A stretch of 64,000 nt of DNA from Gnetum montanum (lineage: Eukaryota; Streptophyta; Gnetopsida; Gnetales; Gnetaceae), in contig MNCI01002986.1 of the NCBI GenBank assembly GCA_015680685.1, positions 6,730 to 70,729 of the forward strand, read 5' to 3'. Positions 11,554-24,030 of the stretch are shown one piece after another. Position 1 is the stretch's first letter. Each line of letters begins with the position of its first letter. Both the position numbers and the translations under genes were made by a program. The notes beneath the pieces are model-generated. The model was not told where the DNA came from and ran no database searches. It saw only the letters and a list, made by a program, of their open reading frames with translations.

Positions 11554-11673
11554 ATTATAGTTTTTAGATGGTTTTTGTTAAAAGTGTGCTTTACTTATAG
11601 TTGTTAGGTTTGACTTAAAGTTTCAAATACAAAGAACTTTGAAAACTCAATTACTTAACATAACATTGACATG

Positions 11674-11692
11674 TCCTTGACAACGGTGCCAA
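11674..11692 (-). promoter_or_regulatory. Primer-binding site, element C
   Basis: TTGGCACCGTTGTCAAGGA on the minus strand directly follows the LTR terminus. It is the same tRNA-Asp-type site as in elements A, B and D, with transitions. Confidence 0.75.
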
Positions 11693-12616
11693 TGATGAGC
11701 GGTGGAGTATCTAACACCCAATCATATGAGATACGAGAGTTCACGTAAGATCCCAGTCAAATTCCATAGACAAGACAATGTACTTATGCAAGGAATTGGT
11801 TAGAGTTCACGATCATTACCTTCCCACATGAGCTACTAAAATTGATGTATATAGTTTAACTCACAATGAGGCATATGATAATGATGTTGTATTGGCCATA
11901 TTTCTCCTAGAAAACATGAAGTAAATGAAAAGTAAAGGTAGTAGTTTCTAAATCTAAGTGACAATAAACAAAATCTAATCTAGCCTATGTGATGGACATC
12001 TATTCCTAATTCTTTGGACATGTCTTGAACTCATGCAATCGTTACTAGGATTACCAAGTATTATGCTACTAGGCGAACCAAGCAATAATACTACTGGGTT
12101 ATCAAACAATCACACTTAATGCTCAAAATCAATCGTATCCATTCCGCTTAACAACAGAAATGATAAAATGCATAGAAAGTAAATCAATAACTAGAGAAAA
12201 CACTAAACATTAAGCTAAATGAAAATAGAAAAATTATTTTTTAAGTGTAAACAATAAAGACTAAGTAATGCTGCAATGATGTGAAATAATCTTGATCTTT
12301 ATTCCCATGCATGAAACATGTCCAAGTATATTCCACTCAAATAAAGACTCCATTTAATTACTAAACATCACATTGCAGGCATACACTCCTAAATGCTAGG
12401 TGCTAAAATTGAGAAAACAAACTAACATAATTTTACTAAGTATGAAATGAAACTATGTGTGGACAATGTGCCTAAGTGTTGTATTTATGGGCCCACACAC
12501 ATCTACGATATTGAATACGTGACATCGTATCTTGTGCCCCCATATCAAGGATTTGATATCGCAGCTTTGATATCGAATACTCAATATCGTGGCTGACGAA
12601 AAAACTTGATTTATCA
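11693..12616 (-). repeat. Element C 5' LTR
   Basis: 924 bp, bounded by TGATGAG and TTTATCA on the plus strand. It contains the family's GATATC-type array at about 12507-12594 and a TATA-like GTATTTATGGG near 12480. No partner LTR is in the window. Confidence 0.8.
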
Positions 12617-15600
12617 GCTACCTAATCACACATGACTTGAATCATCTATTGCATTTGCACTTTGCTTATTTTATCTTAATTTTTTGAACGGCCTTCATCT
12701 AGCAATCCTTGTTAAAATATCTCTTTTGGATATCTTCTTCTAACTCATCTTTACATTTAAAATGATATTTTGGATCATTCTTTTAGCAAAAAGGATCATC
12801 ATTAAGAGGCTCAATGCTCATTCTATGATGAGAGATCTTTGGAGGATCTATAGATGAAAAAATGCCTAAGCTTTTTCAAGTGGTTATGCCTAGGCTCAAA
12901 CCTAAGTTTTATGAGTTGAGATCACTTTCAAACCAATTGACATGTGATTACTCTCAAAATAATATTTAGAGTTAAAAGATCCTATACCCTATATAACATT
13001 ATGGACAAAATATTATTTAGTGTTAGCTTCCACACCCTCCAAATTATTATTTAGTGTTATACAAAAAATACTAAATGGACAAAATTTTATATTACTAGAA
13101 AAACTTTTATTATTTAAACTCAAATTTTCTTTAATAACAATTTTAGTTACCTATGATCAATGTTTGGCATGAAAATTTGTTTTATAAACCATGAACATTT
13201 GAATTCATAAAAAAAAATTATGAAGAAGCATTTAGTTTTTTTCTTTTTATAAAATATTACTAATTAGTAAAAGTGAAATGATACTACAACACCTCAAGTT
13301 TGATTAGAGGACATTTTAAAATACTTACAATTTGATTGTCTAATCTCCTTTAAGAAGTGAAATACTTCTTAGGAAGAATTTCTTCTAAAATGAAACTTTC
13401 CATATTCTTTTACTTTTATTTAATTATGTTGTACACAATTTCTTTGAGTTAATTGATGTAAACAAAATTTTTTTCATTTCAAAAATATCAAAGAAAAAAT
13501 TGCTTATCATTAGTGGAATTTGAAGTTCACATATGAGTGTGTATGACTTGTCCAAACGTATATTCCATTTTGTACGAGAAGAAAAGTATCCAAATACAAT
13601 TTTATTTTCAAAAAGCATATAATTTTTTTTAATGGGTACATATACATTTATATATTATACATAATATTAATATATTAAAGGTAACATCAACTAGGGTACT
13701 TCTAGGAGTTTACAGATATGATGATATTGTTACATTATTGCAAATAATTGGAAAGGTCATAGCATCACCCATTTATCTTGGAACATATTCTAAAAATTTC
13801 TATACTGGAAAATTGTTTTTGAAAATTCTAACCCTTAACATTATATAAAAAAGCTTCCTAAATAGTATTACCTTGTTTCCAAAGGAACTTGGAACAATGA
13901 CCATCCATTTATCCTTTGATTGGAGAAGGATCATGAAAGAATATATTAGATTAAAATCTCATTGAAGTTTACTTATTATTTTTTTATGTTTCATTTAAAA
14001 TATAAATTTTTTTAACATAGCAAAAGGAAAGTATTTAACCCAGATACGTTCTAAGAAATTTATCTTAAATGAGTTTTCAAGTAGTAAGATTTTTAACATA
14101 GTAACTCTATGGGTTTTTATAAAATTCTATATATTATAGAGGTAAATATTCTTAAAAGTTTCTAGCAACCCCCAAAAAGCTAAAGAAGGCATCTCCCATG
14201 CATGTGTTGTCATTAGGAGCAAAATGCCTAGTTGGCGATGTGCAAAGTAGCAACACCTAAGATCATAGACTATGATCACTCAAAACCCTAGCTGCAATCA
14301 TTGCATTAGAGAGGATTATGGGTTGTGCAAAAAATAAAGGGAAAGCAGGAGGAAGGTGATAGCCGAGCAACCCACAATAGGTGCTAAACACAAAGACTAA
14401 CATCAGAGGCACATCCAACTTTCAAGTCTTGTTTTATGTTTTGCTAGATACAACTAACATGTAGGTGCTCATCTCACAAAATGGGATACCATAACTCTTA
14501 TCATTCATCTCATGTATGCGAGTTGCTAACCTATGTACAAAGACAATTCCCCCAAGTGTTTCATTTGCTATCCACTTATTAGTACCTTGCATAATTAAAG
14601 ATTTATGGAATTATTAATGTAACATTAAAAACACAACAACATACTACTAGTTGTTAATGTAATATGCTAAACTAATGACTTGACATAAAGGGCATGTAAG
14701 CAATGAAATAGGTTGAAAGTCTAGTGCTTTCTTGACTATTTGAATGAAATAGAAGAGAGTAAAATTTCATGTGGAGGGGTGAAATCCTAACATATATGAA
14801 GGAATGCTGGCAACAAAGGTGGCTCTCTAGGTCTCTACTGAAGCTAGGGTGCAAAAGCATGGGAGCAAACAAGACCAAATATCTTGGTAGTCCATGTTAT
14901 AAGTGATGAGTGTGCACCTAATCAAGGGCCTAGCTAACACATGAAACACTTTGTGTGGGGAGTACGATTGCAAGACTATAACTCAAAGGAATTTATGAGG
15001 CTTGCACAAGCAATGGAGCATATGTTTAATTTGATACAATGCATAGAACCTTACCAACCCTTGTTGATATGGGTGACAAGTGTGCCTATCTTTAACGGGA
15101 TAGCGCAAAAAGAGTGACTATAGGTACTGCATGGTTGTCATTAGCTTGTGTTGTGATATGTTTGGTTAAGTTTTTTAGCAAGTGAAACCCTTGTCATTGT
15201 GTTTTATGGTGCACAAAGTGTTGGATTCATGTCCAGTGATCAAGTTACTAAAGTGTCAATCCTAGCAGATAAGTATTGTCTACAACATTTGAGTCAGTAG
15301 TGTTGCTCATGCTACTAATGCTAGCTGGGCAGTGAGATTCCAGTGATGTTTCTCTAGTCTCCTACATGGCAGGGGTGAGTTGCACTCACAAGAGACTATC
15401 AATGAGATGCTAGAGGAAGGGGCTAGGCCACACATGCAACAATGGCAAGGATGATGGGAAGTAATGTCATGAGGCTGAACAAATCCAACAAAAACATTTG
15501 CCTCACTTTAGATTGTTCTCTACAACTCTTGAAAACAAAAAGATAAGAGTGACTTATGGTTTGTTAGCTCCATAGAAAGTAGCCTAGCTTATCTTAAAGT

Positions 15601-16699
15601 ATTATACACATAAATGTCTAGTTACTTAGCTATCATCAATACACCGATCCCTTTCTCCTCCTCAAACTAGCATCAAACTCGAGCAATGCATGCCTTCCCC
15701 GTCAATAATTCATTCTGTCCATCCCATATTTCCCACATTACCCGCTGTAGTGTTTTGTTTACTGGACAATGGTCTGTAAACCATTTACGAGATAAAGTCA
15801 TTTTAACTATACTTTCTAAGAACAATTATGTTCATTGCTTTATTAAACCTTTCATTTTGAAAACTCTAACCATGATGAAATTTAAATTTTTTCGAAATCA
15901 CTTGCTCAAGCTCCAGTGTAACAATGATTCAGGATTTCTACGAAAAGTAAAATATTTTCCTGTTTTAGTGTTTAGATAAAAATAATAAAATTCTTTATCA
16001 TCAATTCATGTGTATTTTCTATTCCACTATCTCAAATCGATGGATTAGCTTTTCCACTCCAATAATATCGAAGAGAAAAACAAATACTAACACGTTGAAA
16101 AACTGTTAAACAGAGACCTGCAAAGTTGCACTGTTCAGCTAGATCCTCTCACTTCAAAAGCAACTTGGAATCTTTTGGTATAAATTGAAGGTTGAAAGAG
16201 GGTTTTTACTCTCTCCCCTTTCTTCTTTTCCATATTTTTGCGCATTATTCTTTCATTTCATCTGTAATCTTGCGGATGGCAAGATTAATTTCTCCACCAT
16301 AATGTTGCTTTCTAATTGGATTGTGACCATAGAAATTTTTGCCAGAATGATAATTTTTTAAAATAACAATAACTTGAAAATAAACTCAGTTATTGCTGTT
16401 ATTCAAGGATTTAGGATAGAAAAGGAGAACTAGAACGCTATGCCCCCAAGAAACTCCAGTAATAACTAATAACCCATGGCTTGGATTAAAAACATACATT
16501 TTGTTTAGTAAAAAATTAACTGCACATACTTCTTCTTTTTCCATAATCATTTGTTCATTATCCTGTATAAATGTTTAAAAAAAAAAACCCACCAAGAAGT
16601 CAACACCTCTCAAATATTCATGGCCGGTGCCAAAAATTTTTCCAACCTACCTCGAAAATACGAGTACGCAAAGGATATTGAATAAATAGGACTACATAT
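12617..16699. other. AT-rich intergenic DNA
   Basis: No gene, structural RNA or intact mobile element was recognised in these 4.1 kb. Open frames are short and without recognisable motifs. Base composition is strongly AT-rich at 12.9-14.1 kb and more balanced at 14.2-15.5 kb, which may be an old unidentified repeat. Confidence 0.5.
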
Positions 16700-17518
16700 A
16701 ATGCAGCTGAAACTCACTATACTGTTATGCTGTCATACAGTAAATAGCATGATATCTGATTACATATGCTCATCGGGCAGAACTGAAAACTATCTCCCAA
16801 TGATGAGAATCAAAAATACACGACAAGAAAATTGAAGCTACCCGCTACCCATAACTGTCTTCACCCTCCCAAATAAATCTGTAAATTTAAACTCTAAGCC
16901 TTGCCATGGTTTCAGATCTGTCACACGATCAACGGATCTGCATAGTTTTCTGTCCTGTGAGAAAACAGGAGAGGAGCACCAGCTGGATCACCAAAAGTAG
17001 TGCCTAAGAGAGCCGATTCTGAGGTTTTAATGCAAGAAGAAAGGGACAGATTCAGGGAGAGGGGATTTTGGGGATTCTCATATTCAACTGACATAAATCT
17101 CTCCGTGGAGATTCAAAGAGAGGGAGAATATGTTGGGAAGGCTACCAAAAATCCAGCCAGTAGAGCAGAAATTGAACATCAGCAGGAAAATCAAAAAAAG
17201 GGGAGGGAAACCAAACTAAAATTCATAAAATGAGTTAAGTCCTAGGGGGCCCCCAAGGGCTGAATCCACAGGCCGACTCAAAAACTGCAACCTGTGATTC
17301 AAGGATTCAAGAAATCCTAAAAGTTGAATCCCAATGAAAAGATGAAAAGACCACCATGAAGTGAAGGAAAGGGAACCCCAGATTCTACCTTGGTAATCCA
17401 GCAACAGGCACCGTTTTCCTGTACATCAAACAAGCAGACAAAACTTCCAACAGAGCCCATCATATCTATGTGACACAGACCTGAAGATCCTCCTGGCTTG
17501 AAAAATATAGCCATCCAC
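16700..17518 (-). other. 3' flank of the ERF gene
   Basis: This stretch is less AT-rich than the DNA to its left and probably holds the 3' untranslated region. Directly after the stop codon the coding-strand sequence reads GTAAGTAGG-like, and a 62-codon frame follows an acceptor-like TCTTCAG near 17481. The plus-strand open frame at 17000-17233 has no recognisable domain. The poly(A) site was not located. Confidence 0.4.
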
Positions 17519-17532
17519 CTACTTACCTACAG
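17519..17532 (-). other. Splice-donor-like sequence spanning the ERF stop codon
   Basis: On the coding strand the last codons read TCTGTAGGTAAGTAG. TAG/GTAAGT matches the plant 5' splice consensus, and the annotated stop (TAG) would lie inside the intron if it were used. An acceptor-like TCTTCAG near 17481 would join in frame to a different C-terminal tail. Confidence 0.45.
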
Positions 17533-18793
17533 AGCCTCCTCCAGACATGAACTTGAAGGAGGAAGAAGGAGCTGAAATTGGATCAGTTTCATCCTCTGGT
17601 GCTTGAGATGACGGAGTCTGTTGCGTCACCAGAGATGAATAGTCCCTGAATGATGCCTCAAATGGAACATGGGAAGACAACATATCCCATGCCACACCTG
17701 TGTCCAGAGCAGGAACAGTGTTGTTGAGAAAGTAGTTGTCATCCAAACCACTCCACAAAAAACCAGGACTTGCAGGCCATGTATGGAAAGAAGGATCAGC
17801 CACCAAATCAGCCTTAGCCTCAGATTCCCCTGCTGTGTCTGGCTCACCGACCATTGTCATGGGCTCTGGTTTTGGGTGAACCAGAACAGAACCAGAGGAA
17901 GCAGCAGGGCTATCTGGCTTTGGCTTCTCCACCTCCATTGCCTGAGCAGTGAGAGTGCTTGCAGAAGTGGTACTGCTGCTTGTAGAATCCTCTTTCCCCT
18001 TGTCTGCTTCTTTATGGCCACTATCCTCCTGCTGTGCAGCAGGATTTTGCTTCTCCTGCTTCTTGCCAAGAAAAAGATCAGGAAAATTAAGCCTGGCATT
18101 TTCACCTCTGAGTTTGTAGGCCTCCTGGTCATAAGCCATGGCTGCCTCCTCTGCTGTATCAAAAGTGCCAAGCCAGAGCCTGGTTCTGTTCTTGGGCAGC
18201 CTTATCTCTGCTACCCACTTGCCCCAGTGCCTCTGCCTGACCCCTCGGTACAGCTTTGTGGGTCTAGCAAATCCATAGCTTCTGTGTTGGTGCTTTGAAT
18301 TCTTCATGAGTTGCCCTCTGGGGCTCAGATTCAAAGCATCGCTCCAGTGCCTCAGCTGCTGCTGATGTTGCAAGGAGCTCTGCAGATACAGAGGATACTG
18401 AAGTTGCGGAATCTGCTGAGCTCCATAAGCAGAAGTAGCAGCTGTGTATCTCTGGTGTGAATATGGAGCCATTGCTTCCTGGCTGTACTGCAGCTGCTGG
18501 TGCTCACTATGGTGATGGACTTGATGAGGAGAATGATTCCAGCCTGCAAAAGCCACACCATATTGCATAGGAAGGTTGTAATTGTAATTTTGATTGTTAG
18601 TCTGCTCTGCCTGAGAAACAAATGAAATCAGGCGGGAAGAAGAAGAAGAAGAAGCGGCAGGAGGAAATGAATTTGCAGAGAATTGAGGCCTGTTCTGCTG
18701 AAATTCCAGAGCCCTTGTGCCCGCTGCACGGCTAATTTCGGGCTGGCTCGAACAGGAGGCCCCGCCGGAGCTTGAAAACCTCTGCGAATCCAT
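17519..18793 (-). CDS. AP2/ERF transcription factor, DREB A-6 (group I), ERF053/054-like
   Basis: Predicted 424-residue nuclear transcription factor. The single AP2 domain (about residues 182-239) contains [19 protein letters not shown] and then [17 protein letters not shown] and [12 protein letters not shown]. Proteins with this domain bind GCC-box or DRE/CRT elements. The [13 protein letters not shown] form and the [14 protein letters not shown] motif just before the domain point to the A-6 subgroup (stress- and growth-related regulators such as RAP2.4 and ERF053/054). The N-terminus is Ser/Gln/His-rich. The C-terminus is acidic and Ser-rich, with a WPASPGFLW motif, a likely activation region. 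The chosen start (MDSQRF) is the usual type; an in-frame ATG 20 codons upstream (18853) gives a less likely extension. The coding region appears as one exon, ending SVGK-stop inside a strong splice-donor sequence. It is intact and the only convincing host gene here. Confidence 0.93.
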   Translation of the reverse strand: MDSQRFSSSGGASCSSQPEISRAAGTRALEFQQNRPQFSANSFPPAASSSSSSRLISFVSQAEQTNNQNYNYNLPMQYGVAFAGWNHSPHQVHHHSEHQQLQYSQEAMAPYSHQRYTAATSAYGAQQIPQLQYPLYLQSSLQHQQQLRHWSDALNLSPRGQLMKNSKHQHRSYGFARPTKLYRGVRQRHWGKWVAEIRLPKNRTRLWLGTFDTAEEAAMAYDQEAYKLRGENARLNFPDLFLGKKQEKQNPAAQQEDSGHKEADKGKEDSTSSSTTSASTLTAQAMEVEKPKPDSPAASSGSVLVHPKPEPMTMVGEPDTAGESEAKADLVADPSFHTWPASPGFLWSGLDDNYFLNNTVPALDTGVAWDMLSSHVPFEASFRDYSSLVTQQTPSSQAPEDETDPISAPSSSFKFMSGGGSVGK

Positions 18794-19500
18794 GGATTCT
18801 GAAGAAAACCAAACACAAATCTTTGGTATACTAAAAAAAACTTGAGAATTCACCTCAGCTCAGCTCTACCAGCTGCCCGCTCTCACAACACAGGTGAACA
18901 AGGGCAGGAGGAATAGGACTCGCACTGGGATCACAAAACAGAAATTACCCACAGAATCCCCAAAACAAAAAAAAAACAAAAAGGATTGGTTCTGGGATCT
19001 TTTATTAGATTACCCACAGATTACCCACAAAAACCCACAGCAAAAATAAAAAACACTAGCTAACCAGGCAAACAGAGGCCAAAAAAACTACTCTGGGCCT
19101 TTTGCTGAAACAATACAGGGAAAAAACAGGGAGTGCGGTTTGGCTAACAGGGGTAGAAGAATCTGCAGATTTTTAGCTCTCCTGTGGGCAAAAAAATGGC
19201 CTTGACAGAGAGAACACAGAAAAGGAAGCCATTAAAGTTGCAGGTGGTGTGACAGGAAACTAAAAACAGGTCCTGGAATGTGACAAACCAGAGGAAGGAT
19301 CATGGTGGGAGAAGAAGATTTTGTGAGTGAGAGCGGGCAGAAGAAGAATCCAGCAGCTTAGATGTGCCAAACCAAGGCGGTTGCAGAAAATATATGCTTC
19401 TTCTTTCTCTTCTTGTAATGTGAGCAGAAAGAATTGGAAGTGTGTGGAGATATGTGATGAATATGGGATTTTTGCAGGTATGCTATGGGCAAGGAGCCCT
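18794..19500 (-). other. Probable 5' untranslated region of the ERF gene
   Basis: About 700 bases lie between the TATA motif and the start codon. A branch/acceptor-like GGTTTTCTTCAG ends five bases before the ATG and could close a 5'-UTR intron, but no matching donor could be chosen with confidence. No competing coding frame stands out. Confidence 0.4.
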
Positions 19501-19512
19501 GCAATTTATACA
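19501..19512 (-). promoter_or_regulatory. TATA box of the ERF gene
   Basis: The minus strand reads TTGTATAAATTGCAGG, a good plant TATA box, with transcription expected to start about 30 bases further left (near 19475). A pyrimidine/purine-asymmetric tract (about 19660-19700) lies upstream. Confidence 0.5.
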
Positions 19513-20900
19513 AAGATTTTGCAACTGTGCTGTTGTGGGATTGTGGGGGCATGTCTATTATCATGGCCTGCCCATCCATGATCTATCCATTGCCTGCCCT
19601 CCACCTCTGCTGTGCTGTGGCCCCATCTGCATCTTCAAATTCTTCAAATTCTGCTGCTGCTTCTTTTTTTTTTCCCCCAGCTTTTCTTTTTTACTTCTTC
19701 CGTGTTGTGATTTCTGGCCATTCCTGCACGCCTACCCCCAGACTGTGACCCACCACCGTCCCCTGTGTGACCTTAACTCTGGTTCAATTCCATTCGGAAC
19801 ATCATCGGATGAATAATAAATATTTAGAGAAGTTTCCTGGTTACCGCGAATTCCCTCCTGATATTTGAAGGAAGCTTCCTGGTTACTGTGACTTCCCTCT
19901 CTCTGGTATTTAAAAAAATTTATCAGTGGTGTAAGGGCTACTTTTTCTTGTTGCTGGGCAGAGCATTTTTGTTTGACAACATTTGTTTTGTTCTCCCTGG
20001 TTTTGCTGTTTTGGAGATAAGTTTGTGCTGCCAAACGCATGATTTTTAAGTCAGTGCATGCATATATGCTTTGTTGGGAATTGATGGTGTCTGCGTTCAA
20101 GCCTGCCTCTCTTTTTTCTCAGCTTTTAATATGGTCTTCTGTGCATTTGAGCATTTTATGTCATTATGGGCTTCAGCTTTCTGCGAACATTTCGCTGATT
20201 GTAGTAAGCTAATATGCCAGATGTTAGACTCTGAGGATATGAGGCAAGTAATGCTCCAGTGTGAACATGGTGGTGCTTCCTGTCGGCTTCAAACTTTCCC
20301 ATAACGTGCCTAGGATATATGAGCATTTTCCAAATGAAGCTATGAGAGTTAATACCTTGAAGATTGCAAGATGTTGAGAGGTTTAAAGCTTATGCCATGC
20401 ATTACCGTATTAGTCAACACCTACCATATTCACACAAGTTTGTTGTTTCGAAGCAAGGTGGTACCTTGTTAAAATATAAAGGTTCCAAATTACAATTTGT
20501 TTGTTGTTCTTGGGTAGGCTAATGTGGCAGGAAGCAGATGAGCCCTTCTGACTTTTGCAAGTTGGTCAATTGGATTGACTTTTTGATTATGGATTTGGAT
20601 CCCTCAGAGCATCCATCAAGAAAATACTGGTCGGCAACTCTTTCTAGGCCATGGGTTTGCTGAGAACAGTTATGGAAAACTGAATTTGAAATGCCTGCGT
20701 CTTAGGGAGATTAATGTACAATTACCAAGGAATTAAGATTCATAGTTTCCTTTCAGACTTAATTATCTTACATTTGATCTTGAATGGGGTACCTTTGCGT
20801 TTGAAGGTGAAATACCCTAGGATCAAAATTTTAGATCCGAAACTCCAGTATTTTCAATTGGTTAGTACCAAATCTTTTGTTGTTTGACAACTCTATGGGT
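19513..20900. other. Upstream flank of the ERF gene
   Basis: No gene recognised. The first 300 bases are C/T-rich on the plus strand (a run of T then CCCCCAG near 19665) and may include promoter elements. A 77-codon plus frame at 20071-20304 has no recognisable motif. Confidence 0.4.
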
Positions 20901-21130
20901 TAGATGTAAAAGAAAAACATGATTATGGATTTGTAAATACCATGGAAGTTTTAAAAAAATTTATATGATAAAAATTCGGGCTTGAATGATGTTACATGGC
21001 TTAGAAATTCGGGCTTGAATGATGTTACATGGCTTAGATGTAAAAGAAAAACATGATTATGAATTTGTAAATACCATGGAAGTTAAAAAAAAATTATATG
21101 ATAAAAATTCGAGCTTGAATGATGTTACTT
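20901..21130. repeat. 134-bp tandem duplication with a nested 33-bp duplication
   Basis: TAGATGTAAAAGAAAAACAT begins at 20901 and again at 21035, and the following bases stay nearly identical to about 21128. Inside, AATTCGGGCTTGAATGATG occurs at about 20973 and 21006, and once more (one change) at about 21106. The copies differ at only a few bases, so the duplication is fairly recent. Confidence 0.9.
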
Positions 21131-22290
21131 AAAAAAGAGGCTTTTGGGAGGTGTTGGAACCTGACATCATTGTACAAGTTCATCCTAACATATATAGTCT
21201 AATTAAAACATTATAGCTCAACCTTACCCACCAAAATCCAAAAATATTAAAGCTTTGGCGGATTGCCTAAAAAAGTAAATGGTTACCTACCTGTTTGACT
21301 CCACCAAACATAGATTTACAGCATTTAAATTACTTGCATCATTTTCAAAGGTGGAAGCAAAAATACTTTCACCAAAACCCATGGTTGCTTGCGTATTGCC
21401 AGTGTGAGGCGATGCAGAAAGCTGCCGATCAAACTCGTCCCATTGACTTGGTCGCATTAGAGTTTTAATCTAATACAACTTATCTTTAGAAAACCAAACA
21501 AAAATCTCATTAAAAAACCAAACAAAAATCTCAGGGGAGACATCTGTTGTTTTTCGCGTTTAAACTAATTAATAGGATTAGCTTTCAAATGGCTCTACAG
21601 TAAGCATGCATTAACAAAACCTTAAAAAAACAAAACAGACTGCTCACCCTCATCAGTGTTTCTTTTCAACCATATTAAAAAAACAAAATCATGGAGAAAG
21701 TCCAACTAGAAATGAACAGGCTTATGTCGTAAACAATGCACGTTTCCTGCCAGATTCCTCATCTACGTAACCCATGTCTGTTATTACGTCCCTGAGACAT
21801 ACAACATCACTCTTTACTTGGTTTTGAAGTCAGATATTCTGGTTTTTATGGGTTTGCTGATCCTTGCTTACAACATTCAATCAAGTATCCTGGCGGAAAA
21901 GACAAGCCCAAGTGACCTAATAAACAACTGAAGCCATTACTGGCCAGAGAAAAAAATCCTAAACTGAATTACAGTATAAAATAGTAAATTCTTCATTATT
22001 ATCATCTTAGCTTTATCTCAAGGAGCAGTGTAGCAGTGTAAAACAGTAAACTAAATTTACAAAAACCCAAAATGGCAAACTATTCAGGAAACGGGAAGCA
22101 AGAGCAAATAAACAGCTCTCAAAATTCAAACTGATGGGACAAGTCGATTGCGAAATGTACTGTGGAAAACCTTAAAAATCTATACCAGTTAAACAAATCC
22201 GCCCAAATAAAGAATTCAAGTGAACTTCATATCAATCACCGAAGAAATTTTTACTGACATGGCATACAGGAACGGAGATGATAACAATGA
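21131..22290. other. Intergenic DNA
   Basis: No gene or repeat recognised. A small doubled phrase AAACCAAACAAAAATCTCA occurs near 21493 and 21515. Confidence 0.4.
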
Positions 22291-22860
22291 TTAGAGTGGG
22301 CTAACACAGATTTTGCTGAGCTGCGATTCCAAAGAATCCAAGGACAGCATGCTGCTGGAGTCAGTCTTTCGTACCAAAATAGCTGTGCTGGTTGGCTGAA
22401 GAAATTCCCAGGTCAACAAAAAACTTTTGAAAATCAAATACAATAAACAACAAGCAGGGTCCCTCCTGGGAGCCAAAGTCCACAAGGCAATCCAGTGGCA
22501 TTGATTTCTGCCACTACTCGTGCACGAGCCAACCCAAAATCATAGGAGAATCCATGCCACAGGCCGGGCCCCACTTGAGTATTGCAGGCTTGCAGTAGCT
22601 TTTAAGCAAAATCTGCCGGTAACTTTTGGATTGACTGTTCTGGAATTTCTGAAATTCTGGTAACGTGGCTGCTACAGAAGAAGTTCCCGTGTCAGTTTCA
22701 GTTATGGGGTAGAGGACTGGCAACTTTTGAGCACATTTTGAGACGTGGTCTCTAAGGTTGGAAGGAAGTTTCTCTTCTTTGTTTTCCCCGAACACCCACA
22801 AATGCCAGAATGTGAATTGGTAAAAGGAAGAATCTTAACAAGGGTTAAATGTGGTACCTG
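22291..22860 (-). pseudogene. Possible coding relic, unidentified
   Basis: This block has base composition and codon-like texture unlike its AT-rich surroundings. On the minus strand a 95-codon frame (22801-22514) and a 64-codon frame (22485-22291) follow each other, and a third frame between them reads through LARARVVAEINATG and LPCGLWLPGG. It could be the end of a decayed gene with shifted frames. No family was recognised and no function is proposed. Confidence 0.25.
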
Positions 22861-24030
22861 ATCTTTGTCAAGGCTCAGTCTGAAGATAGAGAAATTTTTG
22901 GTTTTTTGTGTCGGTGAGGCACACTAAACATGTTCAGCATTTTTGCACATATCAAGTTTTGATTGGAATCTAGAAAGCATTTGCTTTGGGTACAGTACTA
23001 GCATTGTTGGAACATTATAGATCTCATATTCCCATGTTGTGGCGCTTTGCAATTACAACTGCTCATTGCTAGATGTCCGTTAGTCATGCTCCCTTAAGGT
23101 GTTAGGTGGGGCATGGTCCCTTGGACGGAATATTAGTTTGATTCATTTTTGTTTGTTTGTTTGGTGAAAGACCTTTGTGCATTCTCACATTCTGACACCT
23201 CACAAGGACAGTGATGTGTGGCTCATTAGAGTTATGCAATGTGTCTCCTTGATTTAGGACATCTTAAACTTAACCCTTGATGCTTCATCTATTTTAATGT
23301 GTCTCCTTAACTTAAGACATTTTAACCTTCATGCTTGATGCTTTATTTGTTTTGATATTTTTAAATTAATTACATTAATTTTCACTTCTCAAATTAAGAT
23401 ACTAGATGGGATGTGAGGTTAATTCAGTATAAGTAAACCCGTCTGCAAAGTGGCTTCTCATTTTGCATATACTCATTTCATTTATTATATATTTTTAAAT
23501 TAATCATATTAAATATGATATTTAATTCTTAAGGTTTTATTCATTGTGCACAGTTATCTATTTTGGAATACTCGCTAAGAATTGAATTTATCATCTTTAT
23601 ATATTATCTTTAATTTCTATTGTTATCTTTAATTTCTATTGTTAATGATTAAATAGGTTACATCCATAGATATTTTTATATTTTTAAATAGTAAATAAAG
23701 GTTCATCATATTTGAATCAATTAGTCTACGTAATCTCATATCATATTTAATTTGATGTGGAATCAAAAATTTTCACTCTATAAACATCATTAATCATTAA
23801 ACCATTATACTTTACCTTGAATCATTAAATTATCTTGTATGTGATATTTTCATAAGATAATAGTGTTTTCGAGCTTATTTATGAAAGTGTTACCATCTTT
23901 AAAAGTTCAATTACTTTTTATGCTTTTATTATAAAGTTATTTTCAAACTATTCTATTAGTACTTTATAAACTATTAGATATGAAAATTCATTTAACATTT
24001 GAAACAATAAACTTTAATCATGAAGTTAAT
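22861..24030. other. AT-rich intergenic DNA
   Basis: No gene recognised. Composition becomes strongly AT-rich right of about 23.4 kb. A short direct repeat, TTATCTTTAATTTCTATTGT, occurs twice in tandem near 23605-23645. Confidence 0.45.

Larger units (their letters stand above)
9682..12616 (-). mobile_element. Element C: truncated Athila-like element (5' LTR, PBS, gag)
   Basis: A minus-strand element with 5' LTR (11693-12616), PBS and gag, cut at the gag zinc knuckle (about 9682) by insertion of the family-D LTR. Its pol and 3' LTR should continue left of this window. It is related to but distinct from elements A and B. The junction is supported by element B, where the same bases (TCCCTTAGGGTGTTC near 37041) run on without interruption. 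Confidence 0.8.

Noticed and set aside
14160-15500. Balanced-composition block that looked like an old coding region
   Set aside because: No frame on either strand carries a recognisable motif or stays open. It is left as unassigned.
17000-17233. Plus-strand frame downstream of the ERF gene
   Set aside because: Highly charged, low-complexity translation antisense to the likely 3' UTR. No homology evident.
17669-18298. 209-codon plus-strand open frame opposite the ERF gene
   Set aside because: It mirrors the ERF coding region and has no recognisable motif. The AP2 domain on the minus strand explains the sequence.
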